In this document: positions 53,505-62,729 of the stretch, piece after piece
Position numbering within the stretch: the first letter of the stretch is position 1
Layout: each line of letters opens with the position of its first letter
NCBI RefSeq assembly: GCF_014192055.1
Contig: NZ_JACHXM010000014.1
Span: 31,701 to 95,700, forward strand
Reading direction: 5' to 3'
Source: Halomonas organivorans
GTDB lineage: Bacteria > Pseudomonadota > Gammaproteobacteria > Pseudomonadales > Halomonadaceae
Length of the DNA stretch: 64,000 nt
Program-made: the position numbers and the translations under genes
The notes under the pieces: generated by a model
Seen by the model: only the letters and a program-made list of their open reading frames with translations
Told to the model about the DNA's origin: nothing
Databases searched by the model: none

Positions 53505-54110
53505 ATGTCCGATGCCCCTCGGTCTTCTTCGGCGCCACCCGGCGTCTCCCCATCGCCCTCGTCGGCGGCCCCCGGCGACCGGCTGGTCGGGCTGTTGCGG
53601 CGCGTGGCCCAGCGCGACCGCCAGGCCTTCGCCCAACTGTACGAGGCCACCTCGGCGAAACTCTACGGCACGGTGCTACGTATCTTGAAGGAAAGGGGTC
53701 GCACGGACGACATCGTCCAGGAGGTCTACGTGGCCATCTGGCAGAAGGCAGCGCAGTTCGAGACCGGGCGGGCCTCGCCGATCGCCTGGATGACCGCCAT
53801 CGCCCGCCACGCCGCCATCGACGAGCGGCGCCGGCAGCCGACGGCGCCCCACGATGCCGAGGAGGCGCTGGCCCAGACGCCCTCCGATGCCCCGGGGGCG
53901 CGGGAACACGCCGAGCGAGATCAGGAGGCGCGGCGCCTGCATGCCTGCCTGGAGGAGCTCGAGGCCGATCGCCGCGCCCTGGTGCGCCTGGCGTATCTGG
54001 ACGGCTGGTCCCGGGCCGAGCTGGCGGCACACGTCGAGCAGCCGGTGAACACCGTCAAGACCTGGCTCCATCGAGCCCTCAAGCAACTCAAGGGGTGCCT
54101 GGCGTCATGA
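53505..54110 (+). CDS. ECF-type RNA polymerase sigma factor (SigK-like)
   Basis: A 201-residue group 4 sigma-70 factor. Region 2 is LLRRVAQRDRQAFAQLYEAT...GRTDDIVQEVYVAIW with ARHAAIDERRR, and region 4 is LVRLAYLDGWSRAELAAHVEQPVNTVKTWLHRAL. The N-terminus is a Ser/Pro-rich extension of ~25 residues. The anti-sigma gene overlaps by 4 bp. This pairing resembles SigK/RskA, which respond to envelope or redox signals. Confidence 0.94.
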   Translation: MSDAPRSSSAPPGVSPSPSSAAPGDRLVGLLRRVAQRDRQAFAQLYEATSAKLYGTVLRILKERGRTDDIVQEVYVAIWQKAAQFETGRASPIAWMTAIARHAAIDERRRQPTAPHDAEEALAQTPSDAPGAREHAERDQEARRLHACLEELEADRRALVRLAYLDGWSRAELAAHVEQPVNTVKTWLHRALKQLKGCLAS

Positions 54111-54868
54111 CCGATCGCGACGATATCGACATGCTGGCCGCCGAATACGTGCTGGGCACCCTGGAAGCCGAGGAGCGGGACGCGGTGAGCCGGCGGCGGC
54201 GCCTCGAGCCCGATCTGGACGCGCGCATCCTCGCCTGGGAGGCGCGCCTCGCCCCGCTCGGCGACGAGGTGAAGGCGGTGGCGCCGGGGCCGGATTTGCT
54301 GGCGAGGATCGAGCGCCGCATCGAGGCCCTCGAGGCGGGCGACGAGGCGCCCGCAGCGTCCCAGCATCGGGCGCCCGACCTCGCCCAGCTCGCGGCGCTT
54401 CGCCGGCGCCTGCGCTTCTGGCGCTGGAGCACCGGACTGGCCTCGGCCGCGGCGCTGGTGCTGGCCGTGGTGCTGATCGCCCCGCTCGGCCAGACACCGG
54501 ACGAACCGCCCTTCGTGGCCGTGTTCCAGCAGAACGACCAGCAGCCGGCGTTCATGCTCTCGGTGGACCTGGCAAGCCGCCAACTGCACGTGCGGCCGGT
54601 GACCGCCGAGCCGGTGTCGGGCAAGTCCTACCAGCTATGGATCAAGGACGCCTCGCTGGGGCCCGATCCCCGCTCGGTGGGCGTGCTCGACGACGACCTC
54701 AGCCTGGATGCCGGCGCCCTGCGCGACTTCGATCCCGAGCTGCTCAAGCGCGCCACCTTCGGCATCAGCATCGAACCTCCCGGCGGCTCGCCCACCGGCC
54801 AGCCGACCGGCCCGGCGATTCACGGCTACCTCTACCCCACCGACCGGGGCGCGCCGCAGCGGCTGTGA
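54107..54868 (+). CDS. Anti-sigma factor, RskA family
   Basis: A 253-residue membrane-anchored anti-sigma factor. The N-terminal cytoplasmic part (DMLAAEYVLGTLEAEERDAV) has the RskA anti-sigma motif, one helix (STGLASAAALVLAVVLIAPLG, residues ~110-130) spans the membrane, and the periplasmic RskA domain follows (KSYQLWIKDASLGPDPRSVGVL). It binds and inhibits the sigma factor encoded just before it and would release it on a periplasmic signal. Confidence 0.93.
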   Translation: MTDRDDIDMLAAEYVLGTLEAEERDAVSRRRRLEPDLDARILAWEARLAPLGDEVKAVAPGPDLLARIERRIEALEAGDEAPAASQHRAPDLAQLAALRRRLRFWRWSTGLASAAALVLAVVLIAPLGQTPDEPPFVAVFQQNDQQPAFMLSVDLASRQLHVRPVTAEPVSGKSYQLWIKDASLGPDPRSVGVLDDDLSLDAGALRDFDPELLKRATFGISIEPPGGSPTGQPTGPAIHGYLYPTDRGAPQRL

Positions 54869-54980
54869 ATTTTTTCGCTCAGGCGTGAAACCGTCCGCCA
54901 TCGTCTCTCGTAACTACGAGCACGCCCATCGCCAACCACTTCGCATTGATGGGGCGTGCTCGGAACTCAAGGAGAGAATG

Positions 54981-55412
54981 ATGATGACCAAGCTCATGGC
55001 AAGCGCATTCGTATCCGCCTCGCTGATCGCCGGCGCTTCCCTGGCCCAGGCGAACATGCACGGCGACATGCATCCGGAAGTCTGGGCCGACGACCAGTCC
55101 GTCGCCGGCGGCACGGTCACCGCGGAGAAAGTCATGGCGGGCAGCAACGGCTGGCTGGTGGTGCACCGCACCGACGACAGCATGAAGCCGGGCCCGGTGG
55201 TCGGCTACTCCCCGCTCAAGGAAGGCGAGAACATGGACGTGACCGCCATCCTCACCGAAGACGTCAGCGCCGGCGACCAGCTGATGCTGATGGTCCACGG
55301 CGAGGAAGGCGGCATGCAGACCGGCGTGTTCGAGTACACCCTCGGCGCCTCGGAAGACGGCCCGATCAAGATCGACGGCAACCTGGTGATGACCACCATC
55401 ACCGCGCAGTAA
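54981..55412 (+). CDS. Small secreted protein (DUF7282-like)
   Basis: A ~143-residue protein with a clear signal peptide (MASAFVSASLIAGASLAQA, cleavage after AQA) and a beta-rich mature part with repeated acidic stretches (EVWADDQSVAGGTVTAEKV; GWLVVHRTDDSMKPGP). It resembles DUF7282 proteins of halophiles; the function is unknown. Three successive ATGs are possible starts (54978, 54981, 54984); 54981 has the best distance from AAGGAG. It follows the sigma/anti-sigma pair and may be a regulon member. A terminator follows. Confidence 0.8.
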   Translation: MMTKLMASAFVSASLIAGASLAQANMHGDMHPEVWADDQSVAGGTVTAEKVMAGSNGWLVVHRTDDSMKPGPVVGYSPLKEGENMDVTAILTEDVSAGDQLMLMVHGEEGGMQTGVFEYTLGASEDGPIKIDGNLVMTTITAQ

Positions 55413-55418
55413 GGACGT

Positions 55419-55441
55419 GCGGGGCCGGCCAGCGGCCCCGC
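55419..55441 (+). terminator. Rho-independent terminator after the secreted protein gene
   Basis: A perfect 9-bp GC stem (55419-55427 with 55433-55441) and 5-nt loop lie 6 bp after the stop, followed by CGCTCTTTCCC. Confidence 0.75.
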
Positions 55442-55682
55442 CGCTCTTTCCCAAGACAGCCACCACCGCCTGCCACGAGCCCTTTCCGCCGGCTTGCGCC
55501 ACAGGCGCTGTGCGCCTATCCGACGTCGCTTTCTCCCTGCCCGCTCGAGCCCGGCTACCTTTGCCGCACCGTCGATGACGAACGTTGCCTACAGATTTCC
55601 CCCACCCTGCCGATAAGAACCTGACCAAGCAGTCAACAAAATCATGCGCGCCCGGCGGCGCGCGAGGAGCCCGGGGGAAACC

Positions 55683-57569
55683 GTGAAGCATCTCACTATT
55701 GCCCAGAAACTGATGATCGTCGTCAGCCTCTGCATGATCCTGATCGTCGGCGGTGCGACGGCCATTCAGTACCGACTGTTCAGCAACCTGATCACCGACC
55801 GCGTCACCGGCGCCGAACTACCGGCCACGCTCGAGGGCATCCGCAACGACATCGAAGCGACGCTGACTGGGCCGATCACCACCGCCCAGGACCTGGCCAA
55901 CAACGGCTACCTGCAGGACTGGCTGGCCCGGGGAGAGACGCCGGCGGCCACCGAGCGCGCCGTGGCCTACCTCGACGAGCTGCAACAGCGTACCGGCGCC
56001 AACACCGCGTTCTTCGTCTCGGCCCTCAGCGGCCACTACTACACGGCCGAGGGCCTCGAGCGGACGCTGGACCGTGGCGAAGACGCCTGGTTCTACGACA
56101 TGGTCGACGATGCCAGCGGGCCCGCGTATACGCTGGACGTGGATACCGAAGGCGGCGAGCTGAAGGTCTTCATCAATCACGTGGTGGAGATCGACGGCGA
56201 GCGCGCCGGCATCGCCGGGGTCGGCTATTCCCTGGACACCATGGTCGACACGATCAGCCACTATCGACTCGGCGACACGGGCGCGGTGTTCCTGGCCAAT
56301 CGGGACGGCATCATCAGCGTGCACCCCGACGGCGCCGCCATGGCCGGCAAGCCGATCGAGAGCCTGCCCGGGTGGGAGACCCAGGCCGACGAACTGCTGG
56401 CAGGCGACGGCTATCGCTACACCACCCTCACCGACCAGCACGGCGCCGAGCAGCTGGTCGCCGCCATGGAAGTGCCCGGCACCGAATGGATCGCCTTCGC
56501 GCGGATTCCCCGCGGCGAACTGTTCGCCGACCTCAACCGGGCGGTGCTGCTGGTCATGCTGCTGGTAGCCGCGATCCTGCTGGCAAGCCTGGTGGTGTTG
56601 GCATTGCTGCTGCGTACCCTGTTCCGCCCGATTCGGCGCACCGCCGAGGCCATGGGTGAGATCGCCGACGGCGATGGCGACCTGACCCTGAGGCTGCCCG
56701 TGCAGGGCAAGGACGAAGCCAGCGAACTCGCCATCCAGTTCAACGCCTTCGCCGACAAGATGCACGACGTGCTGGCCGAAGTCAGGAGCAGCAGCGAGGC
56801 CGTCCGCCACGCCGCCCAGGAGATCGCCAGCGGCGGCCAGGACATGTCGCGCCGCACCGACCAGGCCGCCTCCAGCCTGCAACAGACCTCGGCCTCCATG
56901 GAACAGATCACCGGCACGGTGGAGAACACCTCGGCGTCCTCCCGCGAGGCCAACGGCCTCTCGCAGTCCGCCGCCCGGCTGGCCCAGGACACCGGCGACA
57001 CCGTGACCGACGTGGTCACCACGATGGGCGACATCCAGCAGGCCTCCGAGCGGATCGGCAGCATCATCAAGGTCATGGACGACATCGCCTTCCAGACCAA
57101 CCTGCTGGCCCTCAACGCCTCGGTGGAAGCCGCCCGCGCCGGCGAGAGCGGCAAGGGCTTCGCCGTGGTCGCCGATGAAGTCCGCCAGCTGGCCACGCGC
57201 AGCGCCGAGGCCTCGCGGGACATTCGCGGCCTGATCGAGGCCTCCGGCGAGAAGGTCCAGGGCGGCACCCGGCTGGTGCGCGACGCCGGCAACGCCATGC
57301 ACGAACTCCTTGAAGTGGTGAACCGCGTCGCCGGCATGCTCGGCGAGATCAGCCACGCCACCACCGAACAGAGCGACGGCATCGGCCAGGTCAACGTTGC
57401 CGTCGCCGAGCTCGACCGCATGACCCAGCAGAACGCCGCCCTGGCGGAGGAATCCACCTCCGCCGCCGAGCAACTGCGCGAACAGGCCGACCGCCTGGCG
57501 GAACTGGTCGGCAGCTTCAGGCTCAACGACGCCCCCCAGGACAGCCAGCGCTACCCGGCCCTGACGTAG
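55683..57569 (+). CDS. Methyl-accepting chemotaxis protein
   Basis: A 628-residue chemoreceptor. An N-terminal helix (KLMIVVSLCMILIVGGATAI) is followed by a periplasmic dCache-like sensor domain (residues ~35-280; WFYDMVDDASGPAYTLDVD), a second helix (LLVMLLVAAILLASLVVLALLL), HAMP, and the signalling domain with the hairpin tip DDIAFQTNLLALNASVEAARAGE. No C-terminal CheR/CheB pentapeptide is seen. The GTG at 55683 with GGGGGAAA upstream is preferred over an ATG at 55644. The ligand is unknown, and no che genes are nearby. Confidence 0.93.
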   Translation: MKHLTIAQKLMIVVSLCMILIVGGATAIQYRLFSNLITDRVTGAELPATLEGIRNDIEATLTGPITTAQDLANNGYLQDWLARGETPAATERAVAYLDELQQRTGANTAFFVSALSGHYYTAEGLERTLDRGEDAWFYDMVDDASGPAYTLDVDTEGGELKVFINHVVEIDGERAGIAGVGYSLDTMVDTISHYRLGDTGAVFLANRDGIISVHPDGAAMAGKPIESLPGWETQADELLAGDGYRYTTLTDQHGAEQLVAAMEVPGTEWIAFARIPRGELFADLNRAVLLVMLLVAAILLASLVVLALLLRTLFRPIRRTAEAMGEIADGDGDLTLRLPVQGKDEASELAIQFNAFADKMHDVLAEVRSSSEAVRHAAQEIASGGQDMSRRTDQAASSLQQTSASMEQITGTVENTSASSREANGLSQSAARLAQDTGDTVTDVVTTMGDIQQASERIGSIIKVMDDIAFQTNLLALNASVEAARAGESGKGFAVVADEVRQLATRSAEASRDIRGLIEASGEKVQGGTRLVRDAGNAMHELLEVVNRVAGMLGEISHATTEQSDGIGQVNVAVAELDRMTQQNAALAEESTSAAEQLREQADRLAELVGSFRLNDAPQDSQRYPALT

Positions 57570-57636
57570 CGACAAGGACCGGACGCAACAGAGAGCCTCC
57601 CGCCTCGGCGTGAACCGACTGGTGGGAGTGCTTTTC

Positions 57637-58171
57637 GTGGGAACGCACCTCAGTGCGCGATGGTGTGCCCTGCGTGGGAGCGCACTTCAGTGCGCGATGG
57701 CATGCCCTCGTAGGAGCACACCTCAGTGCACGATGGCATGCCCTTCGTGGGAGCGCACTTCAGTGCGCGATGGCGCCGCCAGGCGCCCGGGGTACGCAAC
57801 CAGGTGCCGAAGCGGCACAGCCCAGTTCGACATCGTGGAGCGCCCTTCGTGGGAGCACACTTCAGTGCGCGATGGCGCCGCCAGGCGCCCGGGGTACGCA
57901 ACCAGGTGCCGAAGCGGCACAGCCCAGTTCGACATCGTGGAGCGCCCTTCGTAGGAGCGCACTTCAGTGCGCGATGGCGCCGCCAGGCGCCCGGGGTACG
58001 CAACCAGGTGCCGAAGCGGCACAGCCCAGTTCGACATCGTGGAGCGCCCTGCGTAGGAGCGCGCGATGGCGCCGCCAGGCGCCCGGGGTACGCAACCAGG
58101 TGCGGAAGAGACACAGCCCAGTTCGACATCGTGGAGCGCCCTTAGTAGGAGCGCACTTCAGTGCGCGATGG
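57637..58171 (+). repeat. REP-type hairpin array, eight copies in two spacings
   Basis: Copies of a 27-bp element GTRGGAGCGCACTTCAGTGC (first 20 bases) ending GCGATGG start at 57637, 57674, 57710, 57747, 57849, 57951, 58053 and 58145. The core GCGCAC-TTCA-GTGCGC is a 6-bp hairpin. The first four are 36-37 bp apart. The next are exactly 102 bp apart, each unit carrying a second hairpin GTGCCG-AAG-CGGCAC (for example 57804-57818). The copy at 58053 lacks 10 bp of the core, making that step 92 bp. The region 57570-58274 holds no supported gene. Confidence 0.9.
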
Positions 58172-58274
58172 CGCCGCCAGGCGCCCGGGGCCTCTCCCCT
58201 TTTATGCTAGCCGGCGATGAACCAACAACAAGGGGCGACCGACACGGCTGTCGGTCGCCCCGAATCCCGCCTCA

Positions 58275-58505
58275 TCAACCCGAACCAGCTTCCTCGGGCG
58301 CATCCTGCTCGTCCTTGCTTACCTCCAGCTGAGCCTGGCCACCGCAGGAGAGGCAAGTGACCTGGAAGCGGATCTCGGACAACGCCAACACCTCGAAATC
58401 CATCCAGGTCGTCGCGGCGGCGGGGCGTATCTCCTTGCACCCGCACTTACAGAGCATGATCCATCCGTCATGCAGGGGATCCGGCAACAGGTCGATGCTG
58501 TCCAT
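58275..58505 (-). CDS. Small Cys-rich (zinc ribbon-like) protein
   Basis: A 76-residue protein with CKCGCKEI and CLSCGGQAQL about 30 residues apart and an acidic tail (SKDEQDAPEEAGSG). The four or five cysteines suggest one zinc site. GGGAGGAG lies 5-8 bases before the ATG, strong support for translation. It is not assigned to a named family. The layout is close to the small protein at 41557-41814. It sits just after the REP array. Confidence 0.7.
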   Translation of the reverse strand: MDSIDLLPDPLHDGWIMLCKCGCKEIRPAAATTWMDFEVLALSEIRFQVTCLSCGGQAQLEVSKDEQDAPEEAGSG

Positions 58506-58713
58506 CCACGCTCCTCCCTTCGATCACACAAAGCTAATTGGAAAGAGCTGACCTGGATGTGAGAAATGCGCCACTCCTTACGTAATCCGAAAGAGCCTGA
58601 GGCGTAAGCCATCCTCTAGCCGTTAGGTACGATGAATCGGGAGGTGAACACCATGGGACCGGTGCCGGAAGGTATCAAAGGGAAAAGAGAACACTGCCGG
58701 GCAGATGGATGCC
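58506..58713. other. Short intergenic stretch before the left tRNA-fragment repeat
   Basis: No gene or clear regulatory site is recognised apart from the ribosome site of the small gene at 58505. Confidence 0.4.
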
Positions 58714-58756
58714 TGGTGGGCCCAGCTGGACTCGAACCAGGGACCAAGGGATTATG
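58714..58756 (-). repeat. Left tRNA 3'-half repeat (attachment-site-like)
   Basis: Read on the minus strand it covers the anticodon 3' side (CATAATCCCTTGG), the T-arm (TGGTTCGAGTCCA) and the acceptor end with CCA (GGGCCCACCA). A base change at 58741 breaks one T-stem pair, and the sequence diverges from tRNA before the anticodon stem, so this is a fragment and not a gene. Confidence 0.75.
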
Positions 58757-58984
58757 GATTAGGCACAATGTGCTCCACTGTTCGCCCCACGAAATCTCAA
58801 TGACTTGAGAAACGGCCAGCCCCCCAGCGCTCAACATAGGTATTACGATATTTACCTGACGGCGGCCACACCAGTCTCTTGACTCTGTGGCACCTCGAGC
58901 CCCCCACATTAGCTACGTAGGGTGTGCAGAAACCAAGGGGCATTACAGATAGGAATAACGCGGTTGCAACTGATACGCACAAAA

Positions 58985-59015
58985 CGCCACAATCGCCAGA
59001 ATAGCGATTGCGGCG
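58985..59015 (-). terminator. Rho-independent terminator of the tctCBA operon
   Basis: On the minus strand a 12-bp stem with one G-U pair (59015-59004 with 58996-58985) and 7-nt loop is followed by TTTTGTG, ~20 bp after the tctA stop. Confidence 0.85.
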
Positions 59016-59035
59016 CTTTATAATCAGTCAGCGAC

Positions 59036-60562
59036 CTAGCCGGATGTCGCGTTGAGAGCGTCCCCCTTGGGCTTGCGAATCACCATGAAGTAGAAGAAGA
59101 CCGCAGTCAGGGCGATGAAGAACAGGCTATCCGGACTGGTCAGAAAGATTAGCGGGTTGCCATCATTGATGGAGAGCGCACGACGGCAATATTCCTCAAG
59201 GCTAGGCCCAAGCACAAAGCCCAACAGCAGAGAGACAGTGGGATACTTCTGTTTACGCAGGAAGTAGGCAAGCACACCGAACACCAACGCTAGGGCCATC
59301 TGGAAGGTTGAGTAGGTAGCGACATAGCTGCCCACCAGTGCTACCACCGCAATGCTCGAGTAGAGAACGTCGCGGCGAATCGACACGATCTTCAGAAAAT
59401 AGGGTCCCAGCAAGTAGAGCGTCAGAGGCACCAGAACCAGAGCACTAACCAATAGCGAAGCGAACATCGGGGCTATCAGGTCAAGCTGCTGGGTCATGAA
59501 CTGTGGTCCGGGCTGAAGGCCATTGATCACAAGCACACCGAGAACGATAGCGGTGGTTGGGTCACCGGGTATACCAAAGGTCAGCATCGGGACGAATGCA
59601 CCGCCACACATCGAATTATTGGCACATTCAGACGCCGCGATACCTTCGGGATTCCCTTTACCATACCGCTCCGGGTGCTTCGAGGAGCGCATCGATTCGG
59701 CGTAAGAGACGAAGGCCGCCATCGAGCCTCCAGCACCAGGCAGGATACCGACCGAATAGCCGATGAGCGCGCTTTTCAGATAACGCAGAACACCAATTTC
59801 TCGAACTTCAGACAATGGTGGAATGAAATCACGACGACGTACCCTGGCAGCTTGAAGCTTGCTGGGATCTACGGTGCGAGCACTCCGGCTGTCGGCTTGA
59901 ATCAGCAACTCGCTGATAGCAAACGTACCTATGATCAGGGGCATCATGTCGATCCCTTGAACCAGCACGCTACTACCGAATGTAAATCGAGCCAGCGGCT
60001 GCACCACATCAATCCCAACGGTAGCAATCATCACACCGAGCAGAGTGGCGATCATTCCTTTCGTGATCGAGCCACGTTGAGAAATAATGATCACGACCAG
60101 CGCGAAGGCGATCAAAGAGAACTTGCCGGGCGTTCGGATCAGCAATGCAACATCGGCTGCCAGGGGCGACATTACCATCAACAGCAGAGCCCCCACAGAG
60201 CCGCCGATCATAGAGCCTAATGCAGCGTGTCCCAGCGCCTTCGCACCTTCACCACGCTGTTGCATCGGGTATCCCTCCAGCGCTGTCATCATCGACGAAG
60301 GGGCACCAGGGATATTGATCGTCGTAGCCGTAATGCTGCCACTACACATACCCGCCATGAATATGCTGGCACATGCCACCAATGCCGTGGTGACATCGAG
60401 GCTATAAGTCAGGGGAAGCAAAAGTGCAATAGCCAGAACCGACGTCAGCCCCGGCACGGCCCCGAACAAGGTACCGATCAGGAAGCCGCCTATCATATAA
60501 AGGAGAGTTTCGGGATTAGCGAGAGCAGAGAACCCACCCAACAGTCCGTACAACGATTCCAT
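59036..60562 (-). CDS. tctA: Tripartite tricarboxylate transporter, large permease subunit
   Basis: A ~508-residue, 12-helix inner-membrane subunit of a TTT transporter. Family motifs are IGTLFGAVPGLTSVLAIALL near the N-terminus, the repeat counterpart ALIGYSVGILPGAGGSMAAF and FGIPGDPTTAIVLG. It works with TctB and the binding protein TctC to import a carboxylate by a cation gradient. The ATG at 60562 is 9 bases after GGAG; starts at 60568 or GTG 60577 are possible. It follows tctB with overlapping or near-overlapping codons. The substrate is unknown. Confidence 0.94.
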   Translation of the reverse strand: MESLYGLLGGFSALANPETLLYMIGGFLIGTLFGAVPGLTSVLAIALLLPLTYSLDVTTALVACASIFMAGMCSGSITATTINIPGAPSSMMTALEGYPMQQRGEGAKALGHAALGSMIGGSVGALLLMVMSPLAADVALLIRTPGKFSLIAFALVVIIISQRGSITKGMIATLLGVMIATVGIDVVQPLARFTFGSSVLVQGIDMMPLIIGTFAISELLIQADSRSARTVDPSKLQAARVRRRDFIPPLSEVREIGVLRYLKSALIGYSVGILPGAGGSMAAFVSYAESMRSSKHPERYGKGNPEGIAASECANNSMCGGAFVPMLTFGIPGDPTTAIVLGVLVINGLQPGPQFMTQQLDLIAPMFASLLVSALVLVPLTLYLLGPYFLKIVSIRRDVLYSSIAVVALVGSYVATYSTFQMALALVFGVLAYFLRKQKYPTVSLLLGFVLGPSLEEYCRRALSINDGNPLIFLTSPDSLFFIALTAVFFYFMVIRKPKGDALNATSG

Positions 60563-60567
60563 GATCA

Positions 60568-61089
60568 TTAACTCCACAGGGTCGGAAGACGAACCTGGAA
60601 AAAGACTTCAAACAGCAGATATCCGGCACCGGTGATGGAAAGAGTCGCGAACAGCTTCATTGACCAGTTCTTTAACGAACCACTGCCAAACTGAAACATG
60701 AGCAGTAGAACGTAAAGGAATGTCGAGACGAAATACCCGACAAGGTCAAAAGCCAGAAGATATCCGGCTGTCAGAAGAACAACCCTGATGGCGCCAAGTG
60801 AAATACCACCGTAACTTTTACTCACCTGGCCTGCATCTTCTTCGACAGCCTCACCGTCAGGCCTTTTGACGTCATTACTGCGAGATCGCCTGACCTCCTG
60901 AACAATCACGCAAGCCAAGGCGATCAACATGATCACCGCCGCCAACATGGGAAAGAACGAGGCTGTCATATTACCATCTTTCATTGGCGGACCAAGCTGC
61001 ATAGCAGAAAGCAAATAGCCAATCGTGACTAGCGACAGAACTGCCGGAACGTAGACTCCACCACCTATACAAAGCCGTTTGGAAGACAT
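60568..61089 (-). CDS. tctB: Tripartite tricarboxylate transporter, small permease subunit
   Basis: A 173-residue membrane protein with four helices, the usual TctB layout: one N-terminal helix (VYVPAVLSLVTIGYLLSAM), a second (FFPMLAAVIMLIALACVIV), a charged cytoplasmic loop and two C-terminal helices with DLVGYFVSTFLYVLLLMF. The start at 61089 puts the first helix near the N-terminus. It is between tctC and tctA in the common C-B-A order. Confidence 0.92.
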   Translation of the reverse strand: MSSKRLCIGGGVYVPAVLSLVTIGYLLSAMQLGPPMKDGNMTASFFPMLAAVIMLIALACVIVQEVRRSRSNDVKRPDGEAVEEDAGQVSKSYGGISLGAIRVVLLTAGYLLAFDLVGYFVSTFLYVLLLMFQFGSGSLKNWSMKLFATLSITGAGYLLFEVFFQVRLPTLWS

Positions 61090-61164
61090 ATCAGAACCTG
61101 TTAGACAACCACTGCGCCATGCAATAAGCATGACGCAGCGCTAGCATGAATTCGCATTGAGTTT

Positions 61165-62145
61165 TTACTTATCCAACACGCCCTTTTCGACCAAGTCATC
61201 CATAGTATTGAAAAGCTGCTGCTGAGTATCTTGAGACCACTGCGTGACATCTTCAGATCCCAACCAAGCAGGAGTCACACCGATTTTTGTCAGCCACTGC
61301 TGAAACTCATCGCTTTCATAAGCCTCATGATAGGTAGCTTCCAGCTTCTCTATCACATCATCCGGCGTACGCTCAGGAGCCACCAGAGTGATAAAGCTCC
61401 CCATTTGCAGATCCAGACCGGTATCGGTTTCCGTCACGGGAGGAACATCCGGAAAGCCTTCATTCTGAGTATCGGAAAATTCGACAAGACCGCGCGCCTG
61501 ACCTGATTCAATCAGCGGTGCGAGATCGCCCAAGCTGGTAACAACAGCATCGACCTCCCCGTTAAGAAGCGCCTCTTTCTGCGTGGCGGCACTGTTATCG
61601 TAGGAAACGATCTTGAACTCGGCGCCGGTCAGATCCTGCAGCTGCAGTAATGTCAGATGCGTTCTAGCCCCCATATTCTGGATGCCAACACGGATGCTTC
61701 CAGGATTAGCTTTGGCAGCAGAAATCAAGTCATCCAGTGTCTGGTAAGGCGCATTTTCCGCAACGGTAATGGCATCGGCTTCCTGAGTGATACGAGCGAT
61801 CATTCGCATCCTGTCCATGCCGAAACCGGGCAACATGTCTTTCCAAGGGATGGTGATGATGCTGTCATACGTAATAGCAGCAATTGTCTGCCCATCCGGT
61901 CGCGCGTCCATCAATTGCAGAAGACCGGTGGCTGTCATACCGCCTGCGACGTTTTCCACGTACATCGAGACTGGCATGTTCTCTTCAGCAAGATTGGAAA
62001 TCTTGCGCACGATTGCATCGGTTCCACCACCAGCAGCTGCAGGAACGATGACACGCACATCCCGGTTCGGATAATCGGCTTGAGCGGTGCTGGCAGCAAA
62101 CGTTGCCATGCAGGCAATTCCCAAAAGTGTTTTTTGTAACCTCAT
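61165..62145 (-). CDS. tctC: Tripartite tricarboxylate transporter, substrate-binding protein
   Basis: A 326-residue periplasmic binding protein with a signal peptide (LLGIACMATFAASTAQA, cleavage near residue 23). The TctC/Bug fold is shown by YPNRDVRVIVPAAAGGGTDAIVR, VENVAGGMTATGLLQLM and IRVGIQNMGARTHLTLLQL. It should capture a carboxylate for TctAB. AAGGAG lies 7 bases before the ATG. It is first in the operon. No two-component regulator (TctDE) is adjacent. Confidence 0.95.
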   Translation of the reverse strand: MRLQKTLLGIACMATFAASTAQADYPNRDVRVIVPAAAGGGTDAIVRKISNLAEENMPVSMYVENVAGGMTATGLLQLMDARPDGQTIAAITYDSIITIPWKDMLPGFGMDRMRMIARITQEADAITVAENAPYQTLDDLISAAKANPGSIRVGIQNMGARTHLTLLQLQDLTGAEFKIVSYDNSAATQKEALLNGEVDAVVTSLGDLAPLIESGQARGLVEFSDTQNEGFPDVPPVTETDTGLDLQMGSFITLVAPERTPDDVIEKLEATYHEAYESDEFQQWLTKIGVTPAWLGSEDVTQWSQDTQQQLFNTMDDLVEKGVLDK

Positions 62146-62729
62146 TGTTCACTCCTTACTGAGTTCATCGTCTTGCCGACCACCTCATGAAGAGGCATCT
62201 GCATTACCTTCGAATTCATCTCATTCAGTCAGGACAGGGGGAAGCGCAAACTCCAATATCCAGCACTCACCTTCACAAGCCACAATTTGTTCTCTAGACA
62301 GCCGACTGGATCGGCCTTTCAGCATGAGACGATCCCCAATGTCATACATCATACAAATAAACTAGGATGCACCAAGCCGGATAACAATACGCCAAAGGTC
62401 TTATTTAGACCAAAGTGGCATCAAGAAAGCGCATGAAAATGGAAGCCAATAGGGCCTTGAGAAGGGATGGCTTGAGGCCATCAAGATGTTAAGGACGTAA
62501 GCTCGCACCTCTTAGCTTGTCGCCCCCCTCCCGAAAAGCACATCGGGCGAAGACCGAATCGATCCGTGCGAGGTACATGCAAGACCTTGCGCTGCCCTAT
62601 AGCAACAGCTCAGGGAGCGAGGTCATGGACCCCATCAATGCCATGCACTCTTCATCGGAAACACAGGGGCAATGGCTAGGCAAACAAGTCACAAAGGAGA
62701 GCAACCAGACGCAGCAGTCGGGTTGGATG
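62146..62729. other. tct upstream region with a repeated heptamer
   Basis: No gene is supported in these ~580 bp. TCATACA-TCATACA at 62342-62355 (TGTATGA twice on the minus strand) is a possible regulator site, ~200 bp upstream of tctC. An open frame across 62517-62801 runs through the tRNA fragment and is judged spurious. Confidence 0.4.

Noticed and set aside
57637..58171. CRISPR array
   Set aside because: The repeats contain the hairpin, but the 102-bp units are nearly identical including the 'spacers', and there are no cas genes.
57653..58210. Open frames of 185 codons (+) and ~160 codons (-) with repeated peptides across the REP array
   Set aside because: The 102-bp unit is a multiple of three, so any open unit stays open on both strands. 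There is no ribosome site, and DNA-level hairpins explain the conservation.
58714..58756. tRNA gene
   Set aside because: Only the 3' half is present, the T-stem is broken, and no D-arm or 5' acceptor strand is found; the same holds for 62730-62772 apart from an intact T-stem.
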